Source: a virus
Direction: 5' to 3' (one strand)
DNA length: 64,000 nucleotides
IMG/VR virus record: IMGVR_UViG_3300041955_000247
Span: 1 to 64,000 of that record
The translations under genes were made by a program, and so were the position numbers. Positions 7,723 to 16,180 of this stretch are shown piece after piece (positions within the stretch are counted from its first letter, which is position 1; the number at the start of each line of letters is the position of its first letter). The notes under the pieces are model-generated. The model had not been told where the DNA came from, searched no databases, and saw only the letters and a program-made list of their open reading frames with translations.

Positions 7723-9368
7723 GAAAAACCAAGAACATATCTAAAATACCGTTCCTAGCGCCGGACGTTGAAACGAAAATTATTCCTTCGCCTACCGATG
7801 GGTGGGATGCCATTTCACCATTGGCGGAGATGGACCCCAAGCGTGCCCCACACCTTGAGAACTGGGTGGCGCGGCCCGGTTACGTGGAAGTGCGACAGGG
7901 TGCTTACCCGTGGAACAAGCCCGACAGCGCCCCGCTTGAAACCATCATGGTCTACCGTGACCCTGAGGGTGAGACCATGTTCGCTGCCTGCGGCAGCACA
8001 ATCTATGATGTCTCAACCTATGGCCTTTCAGTTGCCGTGGTCACCGGCTTGGGTTCGGCCCGTTGGCAGTACGTCAATTTCACGCCCTCTGGTTCCAACA
8101 CCTTTTTGTCCTGCGTCAATGGCGTGGACCAAATGCAGCAGTGGAACGGCACCGCGTGGTCCGTTCCCGTGGTCAGCAACTTCCCCTCAGGTATCAGTTC
8201 CACCGCCCAAGCCATCAACATCTATGCCGCCAAGCAGCGCATTTGGCTGGTATGGAAGAACACCACCTTGGCCAGCTTCTTTGCCACCCAGGCCATCACG
8301 GGTGCGTTGGCGGGCACCCAGGATTTTGGCCCGTTGTTCACCAAGGGCGGCTACCTTGTGGCGGTCAGCGATTGGACAATTGACGGTGGCAACGGCCCTC
8401 AGGATTATGTGGCTTTCATCAGTTCGCGCGGTCAAATAGCGCTGTACTCAGGCACTGACCCGACGAATGCTTCCGCCTGGTCCCTGGTGGGTGTCTTCAA
8501 CCTAGCACCGCCTATGGGTTACCGCTGCGCCTATGGCATTGGTTCAGATATTGCCTTGATCACCCAGCAGGGTGTTCTGCCAATTTCACAGGCATTGCCG
8601 TTTGATCCCTCGGCGGATCGGTCAGTGGCCATCACCGCGCGCATCCAGAATGCGATGGCACAGGCTGCGCAGGTAGGTAACACGCTGTTCGGTTGGCAGT
8701 TGATGTCTTTTCCGCTTCAGCAATTGCTGATCCTCAACGTGCCAATTTCAGAGAATGAAAGCCAGAACCAGTTCGTGATGAATACATTGACCGGTGCGTG
8801 GTCGCAGTTCACCGGTTGGAATGCCAACTGCTTTGAGATCTTTGAGAACAATCTCTATTGGGGCGATAACACCGGTTCTATTTGGCAGGGCTATTCAGGC
8901 TATGCGGATGGCAATGTTGGCGTTCACATAGATATGCAATGCGCCTTCAACTGGTTCGACGAACCGGGGAAGGTCAAGCGCATGACCATGATGCAGCCGT
9001 TGCTGACGACGCAGGGCAACATCACGCCTGTGCTGGAGGTGGACACCGACTTCTCAACCACCTTGGCTGTGCAACCAATCAACATTACTGCGGTAGGTGT
9101 TCTTTGGGATTCCGCTATTTGGGATGTATCACTGTGGCCAGCAGGCACTACAAACTACACGCAATGGCTCACCGTGGAAGCCATTGGTCACTGCTTCGCG
9201 GCGCGTATTCACACTACATTGCCGATTGGAAGCGGTGCCACTGGCCTGTCGGTGTTTGATACAGCCACGTTTGACTTCTCAACTTTTGACGGTTCGCCCA
9301 ATGGCGCGGCCATCACGCTGCAAGTCAATGCTTTCAATGCTATTCTTGAGACCGGGGGCGCTATCTAA
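7719..9368 (+). CDS. Tail hub/nozzle protein, P22 gp10-like DNA stabilisation protein
   Basis: A 549-residue beta-rich protein overlapping the previous gene by 4 bases (ATGA). It starts FLAPDVETKIIPSPTDGWDA and has repeated blade-like segments with Gly/Trp/Asn (YVNFTPSGSNTFLSCVNGVD, WKNTTLASFF, FVMNTLTGAWSQFTGW, NNLYWGDNTGSIWQGYSG), as in the beta-propeller tail proteins of P22 gp10 type. These close the tail and keep packaged DNA inside. Its size (P22 gp10 is 472 aa) and position after the neck genes support this. Sequence identity to any one family was not tested. Confidence 0.72.
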   Translation: MRKTKNISKIPFLAPDVETKIIPSPTDGWDAISPLAEMDPKRAPHLENWVARPGYVEVRQGAYPWNKPDSAPLETIMVYRDPEGETMFAACGSTIYDVSTYGLSVAVVTGLGSARWQYVNFTPSGSNTFLSCVNGVDQMQQWNGTAWSVPVVSNFPSGISSTAQAINIYAAKQRIWLVWKNTTLASFFATQAITGALAGTQDFGPLFTKGGYLVAVSDWTIDGGNGPQDYVAFISSRGQIALYSGTDPTNASAWSLVGVFNLAPPMGYRCAYGIGSDIALITQQGVLPISQALPFDPSADRSVAITARIQNAMAQAAQVGNTLFGWQLMSFPLQQLLILNVPISENESQNQFVMNTLTGAWSQFTGWNANCFEIFENNLYWGDNTGSIWQGYSGYADGNVGVHIDMQCAFNWFDEPGKVKRMTMMQPLLTTQGNITPVLEVDTDFSTTLAVQPINITAVGVLWDSAIWDVSLWPAGTTNYTQWLTVEAIGHCFAARIHTTLPIGSGATGLSVFDTATFDFSTFDGSPNGAAITLQVNAFNAILETGGAI

Positions 9369-9832
9369 TGAGTACGGGTTTGCTTTTTCATAATGACGAA
9401 CGGGTGGCCCAGTACCTGTTCGCGAAGTATCACCTGATCCCCATGAAGTACGATCAGGCGGTAGGAATACTGGTTGAGGGTGATCTTAGTGGTGCCGTCT
9501 TGTTCCACGGCTGGAATGGCTTTAATGTGGAACTCAGCTACTACGGCGAATGGACCATGACGCCGGGGGTGATCAAATGCTTGGCGCGAATTTTGGTCTC
9601 AACTTTCAAGGTCAGCCGTGTTACGGTGACGGTCAACCAGCGTAATCGCAAGTTTATTCGCAGCTTGCAGAAGCTTGGTTTCGCGCTTGAGGGCGTACAG
9701 CGGCGTTTCTACGGTTCTCAGGACACAAGGCGTAATACGGGCGTGCGGTTGGTGATGTTCCGCGAACGTCTTGAGCAGTTGTGTCAGTGGCCTGTTGAAC
9801 AAGAGGTCAGCTATGTTCGCACCTACCAGTAA
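9368..9832 (+). CDS. GNAT-like acetyltransferase-fold protein
   Basis: A 154-residue protein whose start overlaps the previous stop. It shows the GNAT core: a strand FNVELSYYGEWTM, a helix GVIKCLARILVSTFKVSRVT, a strand VTVTVNQRNRKFIRSLQKLG (the asparagine/LGF region of GNAT motif B), and FALEGVQRRFYG. GNAT-like proteins often lie in podovirus tail clusters. Their role there is not established; they may modify a virion or host protein, or may be structural relatives. The acetyl-CoA loop (Q/RxxGxG/A) is not clearly visible, so activity is uncertain. Confidence 0.72.
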   Translation: MSTGLLFHNDERVAQYLFAKYHLIPMKYDQAVGILVEGDLSGAVLFHGWNGFNVELSYYGEWTMTPGVIKCLARILVSTFKVSRVTVTVNQRNRKFIRSLQKLGFALEGVQRRFYGSQDTRRNTGVRLVMFRERLEQLCQWPVEQEVSYVRTYQ

Positions 9833-10031
9833 TTCAAACGAATATAATCTTCATTCGCCGAACCAGCAGTTCAATCAGCTTATCGGCAAGCTGCCCAATT
9901 GGCAAAGCCGTTTAGGGGCAGGAACCACGGGCGGTGGTGTCAACCTCAGCACGCCGCAGCAGCAACAGGGCATGCCATTTGGTGGTAGCCCAAACGTGGC
10001 AATGATGATCCGCGCATTGATGGGCCACTAA
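9813..10031 (+). CDS. Gln-rich small protein, tail cluster
   Basis: The start is ATG at 9813 behind AAGAGGTCAGCT, which overlaps the GNAT gene's end by 20 bases. The 72-residue protein is rich in Asn, Gln and Gly (NQQFNQLIGKLPNWQSRLGA, then PQQQQGMPFGG) and ends with a short helix NVAMMIRALMGH. It resembles the other low-complexity linkers of this cluster. Function unknown. Confidence 0.6.
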   Translation: MFAPTSNSNEYNLHSPNQQFNQLIGKLPNWQSRLGAGTTGGGVNLSTPQQQQGMPFGGSPNVAMMIRALMGH

Positions 10032-10035
10032 TAAG

Positions 10036-10575
10036 ATGGATGGTTTCGGTACCAATCCGTTTGCTACGTCAGGGAGCACCCCGTTGGGTGGGCAGAATAG
10101 CGGCCAAAGCGGTGCATTTCCGTGGCTCAATAACAATAATTGGTGGCAGCCGCAGCAGCAGGGTGGTCAGCAGCCCGCATCAGCGGCCACTACAGCTCCT
10201 GCCGCGCCCGGTTCCAATCAGGCCATGGCAACTGCTTTGATGCAGCCTGCGTCAGCAGCCCCAGCCCCTGTGACGCCTCCAGCACCCCAATTTGATACTG
10301 GGTCACTTGGTACCCCTGCCGGGACGACAAATGCTCCCACAACCCCGCTTCCCGGCACACAGATTGGCCCGCAGATCATGAGTGATCCGGGGCAAGCCGG
10401 AACAACTATGAATCCTGCTTCGCTTGTGGGCAACGTGTCACCAACGCAGAACCAGCCCAGTGTGGTTGACCCAACTTCGACGACGTTGGTGAACCCTGCT
10501 GCGGCCGGTATTTCAGGGCAGCCTTTGGCTCAAAACAATGTTGCATCTTTGCTGAGTGCCGGGATAGGAACATAG
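10036..10575 (+). CDS. Low-complexity Ala/Pro/Gln/Thr-rich virion-region protein
   Basis: A 179-residue protein of almost pure low complexity, with Asn/Trp/Gln runs near residues 30-45 and Pro/Ala/Thr repeats afterwards. There is no predicted fold, membrane segment or signal peptide. It lies 4 bases after one gene and 1 base before the next, in the internal-protein part of the operon. A flexible internal virion protein is plausible. No family recognised. Confidence 0.6.
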   Translation: MDGFGTNPFATSGSTPLGGQNSGQSGAFPWLNNNNWWQPQQQGGQQPASAATTAPAAPGSNQAMATALMQPASAAPAPVTPPAPQFDTGSLGTPAGTTNAPTTPLPGTQIGPQIMSDPGQAGTTMNPASLVGNVSPTQNQPSVVDPTSTTLVNPAAAGISGQPLAQNNVASLLSAGIGT

Positions 10576-10576
10576 G

Positions 10577-11641
10577 ATGAGCGGTCTTGCATCGGCACTG
10601 GGTGAACCGTCACCCCCGAACCCGGCACAGGCGGGTAGCAACGCGCTTAATTTGGCTTCGCAAACCGCGACGGGCATCAACACGCCTATTGCAGAACAAA
10701 ATCAGGCCGGATCCAACTATCAGGAATATGGCCCCACTAGCAGTTTGACATATGGGCAGGTTGGCACTGGGCCGGGCGGTGTTCCTATCTATGGGGCCAC
10801 CACTCAGTACACACCACAGCAGGAAGCTCTTCTGCAAACTCTGCAAGGGACGCAAGCTACAGCAGGCGGTCAGGCAGGTTCACTTCTCAGCGGGGCCAAC
10901 TATGGGGCACAATCCCCAACAGCGGCTATTGGTAACCTGACTTCGGGGCTGACCGGGCAAAATGTTGCGTCCTATTTGTCTTCGGCTGATCCGTTCTTCC
11001 AAACGCAAGCCAGTCAACTGGATACGTCACTTCGAAATCAGGGCTTGGCCCCCGGTCAGCCTGCTTACGACAATGCGATGCGACAATTGAACACAAGCCA
11101 GGGACTTTCGGTTTATGGTGCGGCTGCGCAGTTCGAACCGCAGGCTTTCACTCAGGCCACCACAGAATACGAACTGCCCGCTGCCTTATCCGAAAACCTT
11201 GCGGGCTTTGCCGCACCCGCTTCGCCAACTGCCGGGCTTCAGGGCGGCTCAGCGCTCAACATCCAAACGCCAAATACAACCGGCGACGTCAGCGCGGAAG
11301 TGACAGCAGCGCAGAACCAATATACGGCGCAGCAAGCGCAGTACAATGCGATGGTCAACGGCTTAATGGGCGTTGGTACCGGTGCAGCGCTGGCATTGTC
11401 GGATGTTCGTCTTAAGAGAAATATAACCAAACTTGCAAAACTAGCCAACGGTTTGTTCTCTTATTGCTTCCGTTATCTTTGGGACAATACTTTCTATGTT
11501 GGTGTAATGGCACATGAGGTTGAGCGTCTCGTGCCTGATGCAATTGTCCACGGTTCTGATGGCTACCTGCGCGTCAATTACGGACGCCTTGGTCTACGGC
11601 TCATGACATTGGATGAATGGCTGGCCAACGAAGGCCATTAG
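10577..11641 (+). CDS. Virion protein with S74-like chaperone C-terminus
   Basis: A 354-residue protein. The N-terminal 260 residues are Gly/Gln/Ala-rich with helical pieces (PQQEALLQTLQGTQATAGGQ, NQYTAQQAQYNAMVNGLMG). The C-terminal 80 residues resemble an intramolecular chaperone (peptidase S74-like): ALSDVRLKRNITKLAKLANG, then YVGVMAHEVERLVPDAIVHG and DGYLRVNYGRLG. In tail fibres this domain helps trimerise and may be cleaved. Here it sits on a low-complexity body between tail and ejection genes, so it may fold a trimeric internal or tail protein. Whether it cleaves itself cannot be judged. Confidence 0.7.
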   Translation: MSGLASALGEPSPPNPAQAGSNALNLASQTATGINTPIAEQNQAGSNYQEYGPTSSLTYGQVGTGPGGVPIYGATTQYTPQQEALLQTLQGTQATAGGQAGSLLSGANYGAQSPTAAIGNLTSGLTGQNVASYLSSADPFFQTQASQLDTSLRNQGLAPGQPAYDNAMRQLNTSQGLSVYGAAAQFEPQAFTQATTEYELPAALSENLAGFAAPASPTAGLQGGSALNIQTPNTTGDVSAEVTAAQNQYTAQQAQYNAMVNGLMGVGTGAALALSDVRLKRNITKLAKLANGLFSYCFRYLWDNTFYVGVMAHEVERLVPDAIVHGSDGYLRVNYGRLGLRLMTLDEWLANEGH

Positions 11642-11651
11642 GAGAATACAA

Positions 11652-11957
11652 ATGGATCCAACACTTCAGCCTAATACTTCCTCTGGTTCTATCTCACCCT
11701 ATAACGCGCCCAACTCGCCATATGCAGCATCGTCACAGTTGGCTAACATGATTGCAGCGCTGAAAGGTGCAGGTAGTGGCACTCCTGCCGCGCAGCAACA
11801 GGCTGGGGGCGCGCAAGGTCAGGCCGCTGCACAAACAAATTCGGCTGCACCTCCAACTTCGCAGCAATGGCAGCAACTAGGACAATTGGGTGGGCAAGGA
11901 ATCCAGGCACTTGGTGGTGCAATTGGTAATGCAATAATCCCGTCTTTCACTCCCTAA
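11652..11957 (+). CDS. Gln/Ala-rich small protein with C-terminal Gly helix
   Basis: The start ATG at 11652 has GGAGAATACAA before it. The 101-residue protein has a low-complexity N-terminus, a short helix (SSQLANMIAALKGAG), a Gln/Ala linker and a Gly-rich amphipathic end (LGGQGIQALGGAIGNAIIPS). This end could contact membranes. It directly precedes the large ejection-type proteins. Function unknown. Confidence 0.6.
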   Translation: MDPTLQPNTSSGSISPYNAPNSPYAASSQLANMIAALKGAGSGTPAAQQQAGGAQGQAAAQTNSAAPPTSQQWQQLGQLGGQGIQALGGAIGNAIIPSFTP

Positions 11958-11970
11958 CTCGGTTAAGTAG

Positions 11971-14343
11971 ATGCCTGACGATCAGACACCCATAGATCCG
12001 TCGCAGTATGCGACGCCCAATCAGCTTGTGCAGCAACGCCTGCTTGCCCAGAAGCTGCTTGACCAAGGGATGGGGCCAATCACTCCAAGCCCCGGTACCG
12101 GGGCGGTCAGTCCATTTCAGGGCATGGCCGGTATTCTCAATGCCTACGTGGGGCAAAAGAAGCTTCAGGATGCAGCGGCGCAGGAACGTGCTACCAATCA
12201 GGCTGCCGGTGCCGGTGCTGCGTCAATAACCACGGATGGCACTGACCCAAACCAGCAAGGCCCTCTCAGCGCAGCGCCGCCTGGGCCGGGCAGTCTTGTG
12301 GATAAGCTCTTGCCTGCGGTCGCGCGCAATGAGGGCAACAGTTCTTATGCGCAGCTTGGCCCGGTCACGAAAACAGGTGATCGTGCCTATGGCAAGTATC
12401 AGGTCATGGGTGCAAATATTCCGCAGTGGTCCAAGGAAGTTCTTGGCACCCCCATGACGCCGGAACAGTTCCTTGCCAATCCGCAGGCACAGGAAGCCAT
12501 TGCACGGACGAAACTTGGTCAATACGCCGCCCAATACGGCCCCGAGGGGGCGTTGAAGGCATGGTTCGCCGGTCCCACCGGCATGAACAACCCGAACGCC
12601 AAGGATCAGCTAGGCACGACCGTTGCGTCATATGCTCAGCGTGGCATGGACAGCATGGCGGGCATGCCCAAAATAGCCATGGCAGGGCCTGGGCTGCCCA
12701 CTGGGGCTATGGGGCCAAGCCCGGCCCCCGCAAGCGCACCAGCGGCCACCGCTGCCCCGGCAGGGGGCATGCTAGGCGCAACGCCACCACCCGCAGGCGG
12801 TCAGGTGGCCCAGAACACCCAAGTGGCAGCCGGTCCGCAAGGAATCTCACCTGCCGTGCCGCCGATGCCCAGCATGGGTGCACCCGCACAGGCCCCGGTT
12901 GACCCTAGTGGTCAGGTGCCCCCTGGGATGTTTGCTCAACGGCCAAGGATCAGCCAGCAGCAGTATTATGCCATCATGTCGAACCCGATGGCTTCTGATG
13001 CGATGAAGCAAAACGCCACTGCTATTTGGCAAAGCCAAAACCAGCCGGTATCGTTCAAGAATGCTTACGGCACTGTTGTCATGAACCCGCGTACGGGTCA
13101 GCAGCAATTCATCGGCGATATTGTCGATATGCCGCTTACTACTCCCTATGGGACGGTACCGAGGCGTTTTCAGTATCAGCAGGATGGAACACTCAAGCGC
13201 GTGCCAACCACTGGTTCCGCAGTCGCACCGGGTGGTGGCGGTCCATTAAATGCAGCACCACCTGCTCCAGGGGGTGGCCAACCGGCTGCGCCGCCAGGGC
13301 CGAGTGGGTCTTTGCCTCAGGCGATGCCAAAGTTTGCCATGGCGGGTACAGGAACTATGAATGACGCGGGGATGCTAGGTGCCAACCCGCCTGCCAAACC
13401 CGGCGCAGTTCCTGCCGCGCCGATCAATATACCAGCAGGTACTGGAGCGCAGGCAAATCCCGCAGCGGCGGCCGCTGGGCCACCGCCTGCCACCCCGGCT
13501 GGGCCTCAGTTGGCTCAGGCCGCACCGGGCGCTGGCCCGCTTGACCCAGAAGACACGGCAGAAATCCGCGCCATGCAGAACCTTGGCTTGGATTACAAAG
13601 GCCGAGAATCCATGGCTGGTGAAGTCGGCAAAGGCGCTGCTGAATACCTGGGTAAAACACGTCAGCAAGCCTATGATGCTCTCAATGACGAGAAGAACCT
13701 GAACCTGTTGCAAGGTGTGATGAATTCGCCCAATTACACGCCGGGCCTCCTCTCACCGGTCACCAATTTCAAGAAGCGGTTGGAAGCCAGCATTGCCCAA
13801 ACGTGGCCCGGTATGGCTCAGCAGTTAGGACTTGATCCTCATGCATCCAGTGCAAATGAGGTCGCTGAGAAGCTGACCAACGAACTTAACCTTGGATCAC
13901 TCAGGCAGAAACTGGGCGGTTTGGGTCAGGTTCGCATCTTTGAGGGGCAGATGGTCAAATCTGCATTTGCCAATATGGATAACTCAATTGCAGCCAACAA
14001 GGCTGTCCTTGCGTTGGCTCAAGCGGTCAATCAACGTGTTCAGGACGTGCAGAAGTATGTTGAAACGCTTCCTGGGCATTCGCAGGATATTGATATTCAG
14101 GACAAGGTGTACAATCATTTCCATAATTTGCCGATCATGTCCCCTGAGCAGGAAACTGAATTTGAAAAGCAAATTAAAACCGATTTGAACACACAAAAAG
14201 GTGCGGGTGCCCAAGGTGCTGCGGCTGGTAGTGGCCCTTTGACCGCAAAGCCCCCCGGAACACCGGGTGCCCCGACGGTACTGCCAACATTGCCCCCTGG
14301 GGCAACTGTTCGTCCGCGTGCACAGCCTGAGATTCCGCTTTAA
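11971..14343 (+). CDS. Internal virion protein with lytic transglycosylase domain
   Basis: A 790-residue protein. Residues about 110-245 form a lysozyme-like transglycosylase domain: a helix with the likely catalytic Glu (LLPAVARNEGNSSYAQLGPV), then DRAYGKYQVMGANIPQWSKE and YGPEGALKAWFAG. Residues 245-530 are long Pro/Ala/Gly linkers broken by short folded pieces. Residues 530-760 are helical (YKGRESMAGEVGKGAAEYLG, VAEKLTNELNLGSLRQKLG). Podoviruses carry such enzymes inside the capsid to cross the cell wall during DNA ejection. The next gene overlaps by one base and probably encodes its partner. Confidence 0.85.
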   Translation: MPDDQTPIDPSQYATPNQLVQQRLLAQKLLDQGMGPITPSPGTGAVSPFQGMAGILNAYVGQKKLQDAAAQERATNQAAGAGAASITTDGTDPNQQGPLSAAPPGPGSLVDKLLPAVARNEGNSSYAQLGPVTKTGDRAYGKYQVMGANIPQWSKEVLGTPMTPEQFLANPQAQEAIARTKLGQYAAQYGPEGALKAWFAGPTGMNNPNAKDQLGTTVASYAQRGMDSMAGMPKIAMAGPGLPTGAMGPSPAPASAPAATAAPAGGMLGATPPPAGGQVAQNTQVAAGPQGISPAVPPMPSMGAPAQAPVDPSGQVPPGMFAQRPRISQQQYYAIMSNPMASDAMKQNATAIWQSQNQPVSFKNAYGTVVMNPRTGQQQFIGDIVDMPLTTPYGTVPRRFQYQQDGTLKRVPTTGSAVAPGGGGPLNAAPPAPGGGQPAAPPGPSGSLPQAMPKFAMAGTGTMNDAGMLGANPPAKPGAVPAAPINIPAGTGAQANPAAAAAGPPPATPAGPQLAQAAPGAGPLDPEDTAEIRAMQNLGLDYKGRESMAGEVGKGAAEYLGKTRQQAYDALNDEKNLNLLQGVMNSPNYTPGLLSPVTNFKKRLEASIAQTWPGMAQQLGLDPHASSANEVAEKLTNELNLGSLRQKLGGLGQVRIFEGQMVKSAFANMDNSIAANKAVLALAQAVNQRVQDVQKYVETLPGHSQDIDIQDKVYNHFHNLPIMSPEQETEFEKQIKTDLNTQKGAGAQGAAAGSGPLTAKPPGTPGAPTVLPTLPPGATVRPRAQPEIPL

Positions 14344-16019
14344 TGGCTCAGCAGCAATACCAAGCTGGTGACATAGCGGACCTGCCTGGGGGCGGGACGG
14401 CGACGTTTGACGGTCAGAATTGGGTTGTCCAAGGGCAGGCCCCGGCTCAAGGCCCCGTGCCCTCAGCCGCAACGGCTATTGTACCCCCGAACAAGACTTA
14501 TTCTGAAATGACACGGTTGCCTAAAGCAATCGGTGCCGGTGCTGTGCAGGGGGCAACAGAAGCTGCTGGGATGTTGGGTGATGTTCAAAGTTTGGGTAAT
14601 GCAGCCATAAACCAATGGGCACCACAAGGCTCAGATATTGGAAATACCATTGCTGCTTTGAAACAGTCGCACGCACCTTTTCCGGCGATTAATTATGTAC
14701 CGCTGCCAACATCTAAAGATGTACAAGGTGCGGTTCAGAAATTTACCGGGCCACCTTTTCAGCCCCAAACCCCGACTGAGAAGATTGCCTATGCCGGGGG
14801 TGAAGCTTTGCCGTTTGGATTGCTGGGCGGCGAAACAGCCCCACTAAGGGTGTTGTCAAATGTAGGACGTGCCGGGTTGTCGGGGGCTGCGTCCGAAGGT
14901 GCCGGTGAGGCTGCGCAAGGAACCGGGCTTGAAACACCAGCACGGGTGGCTGGTGGGCTTCTCACCTATGGGGCAACTGGAGCACCTTTCAGGTTTGCCA
15001 TAACCCCGAATTCGGCAAGGTCAGGTGCAGCATCGGTACTTGAAAATGCCGGTGTACCTGGGGTAAGGGCATCTGATATTTCAGGGAACAGACTCACAGC
15101 CACGCTAGAAGGTGGAAGAACACCCGCTGATTTGGCTGATCCCATTACCAATACTTTGCAGCAGCAGGGTGGCGTGCCACGGCTGCCTGGAGATTCCAGG
15201 CCATATCGCGAAATCTTAAATGACCGGCGAACACAGCTTGGTGGTGTGGCAAACCAGCTTGGTGCCCAGACATCAATTCCGGCGTCTGCGGTGCCCCCGC
15301 TACGTGCGCAGCTAAATGGTGTTGTGCAGCAGCACGCTCATAACTTTGCCGGGGCGGAACATCCCGAAGTTGCCCAGGCCCTCGACAGGTTTGACACTCA
15401 TCTGACTGAGAATGCGTTGCAAGGTCGCCCTGGTTTGACCGGTCAGCAATACCAGCGTCTCCATCAGGAATGGGGAACTTCTCCCATTTATGAAGTGCGG
15501 CAGATGTCTGGTATTTTAGATAATGCCATGGACCAGGCGCACCCCGGCGTATGGCCGCAGTGGCGTCAAAATTTTGGTGATTTGACAGGCTTGGAAGCGG
15601 CACATGCCGCGCGGGCGGGTGATTTGGCTCCGATGGACCCTGCGCAGATCCTGAATAATCAGTATGCGGTAACCCCGATGTACCGAACTGCCGAAGCCGC
15701 AAAAACCATTCAAGGAAAGATACCACAACCATATAATGTAAACACCCCCGCTTTGGCTGCCACAACTGGTTTGCTTGGTGGCTTCGCCGGACATTACTAC
15801 GGTGGTGTTGAACCCGGCGTTGAGGGGTTCCTAATGGGGGGTGCGGTGCCGGTAGCCGGGTCAATGCTTGGATCTACCGTTGGTGCTTTGGCTAGGGGTA
15901 AGGTGGGGCAGAACGTGCTTCGCAACATGGATCCGAGGATGGTCGCGGCTTTGCTGGCTCAGCAGGGTATTCGTCCTAAAGGTGCCCCCGCCGAGCAGCC
16001 GCAGGGCGCTGGTCAGTAA
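14343..16019 (+). CDS. Ejection-type internal virion protein
   Basis: A 558-residue protein overlapping the transglycosylase gene by one base. The N-terminus is hydrophilic (DLPGGGTATFDGQNWVVQ). Residues 60-200 are Gly/Ala-rich helices (AIGAGAVQGATEAAGMLGDV), and the middle is helical. The end has two Gly-rich hydrophobic stretches (ALAATTGLLGGFAGHYYGGV, GFLMGGAVPVAGSMLGSTVG) that could insert into a membrane. This composition is typical of podovirus ejection proteins forming a channel across the envelope. No catalytic motif is seen. Confidence 0.7.
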   Translation: MAQQQYQAGDIADLPGGGTATFDGQNWVVQGQAPAQGPVPSAATAIVPPNKTYSEMTRLPKAIGAGAVQGATEAAGMLGDVQSLGNAAINQWAPQGSDIGNTIAALKQSHAPFPAINYVPLPTSKDVQGAVQKFTGPPFQPQTPTEKIAYAGGEALPFGLLGGETAPLRVLSNVGRAGLSGAASEGAGEAAQGTGLETPARVAGGLLTYGATGAPFRFAITPNSARSGAASVLENAGVPGVRASDISGNRLTATLEGGRTPADLADPITNTLQQQGGVPRLPGDSRPYREILNDRRTQLGGVANQLGAQTSIPASAVPPLRAQLNGVVQQHAHNFAGAEHPEVAQALDRFDTHLTENALQGRPGLTGQQYQRLHQEWGTSPIYEVRQMSGILDNAMDQAHPGVWPQWRQNFGDLTGLEAAHAARAGDLAPMDPAQILNNQYAVTPMYRTAEAAKTIQGKIPQPYNVNTPALAATTGLLGGFAGHYYGGVEPGVEGFLMGGAVPVAGSMLGSTVGALARGKVGQNVLRNMDPRMVAALLAQQGIRPKGAPAEQPQGAGQ

Positions 16020-16166
16020 GTCAAAGACAAACGTGAGAACAACGGTTACTATGTAGGCAACGAAGAGGGCACTCAAGTAGATCGCGAATACCGACGCGTC
16101 CGTGTGCAGGGCTACACAGTAGTTGACGACCAAGATAATCACGGCCAGTTGCAGGATGTACCACAT
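15861..16166 (-). CDS. Possible small antisense membrane protein
   Basis: A minus-strand frame of 101 residues whose first 50 codons fill the 158-base gap before the fibre gene. The rest lies antisense to the end of the ejection protein gene. The beginning is strongly hydrophobic with two predicted membrane helices (MWYILQLAVIILVVNYCVAL, VFAIYLSALFVAYIVTVVL). After residue 62 the sequence looks like antisense noise. The ribosome binding site is poor: GAGGA lies about 13 bases upstream. It could be a real small gene, or a chance reading of a structured spacer. Confidence 0.38.
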   Translation of the reverse strand: MWYILQLAVIILVVNYCVALHTDASVFAIYLSALFVAYIVTVVLTFVFDLLTSALRLLGGGTFRTNTLLSQQSRDHPRIHVAKHVLPHLTPSQSTNGRSKH

Positions 16167-16180
16167 AGGAGGCTAGTATT
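16167..16180 (+). promoter_or_regulatory. Perfect ribosome binding site in front of an ATT start codon
   Basis: AGGAGG at 16167-16172, then CTAGT, then ATT at 16178-16180. There is no ATG, GTG or TTG between this site and GTG at 16256, which is 84 bases away. The spacing of 5 bases is typical. A TAG in the same frame at 16166-16168 closes the frame upstream. Confidence 0.72.
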
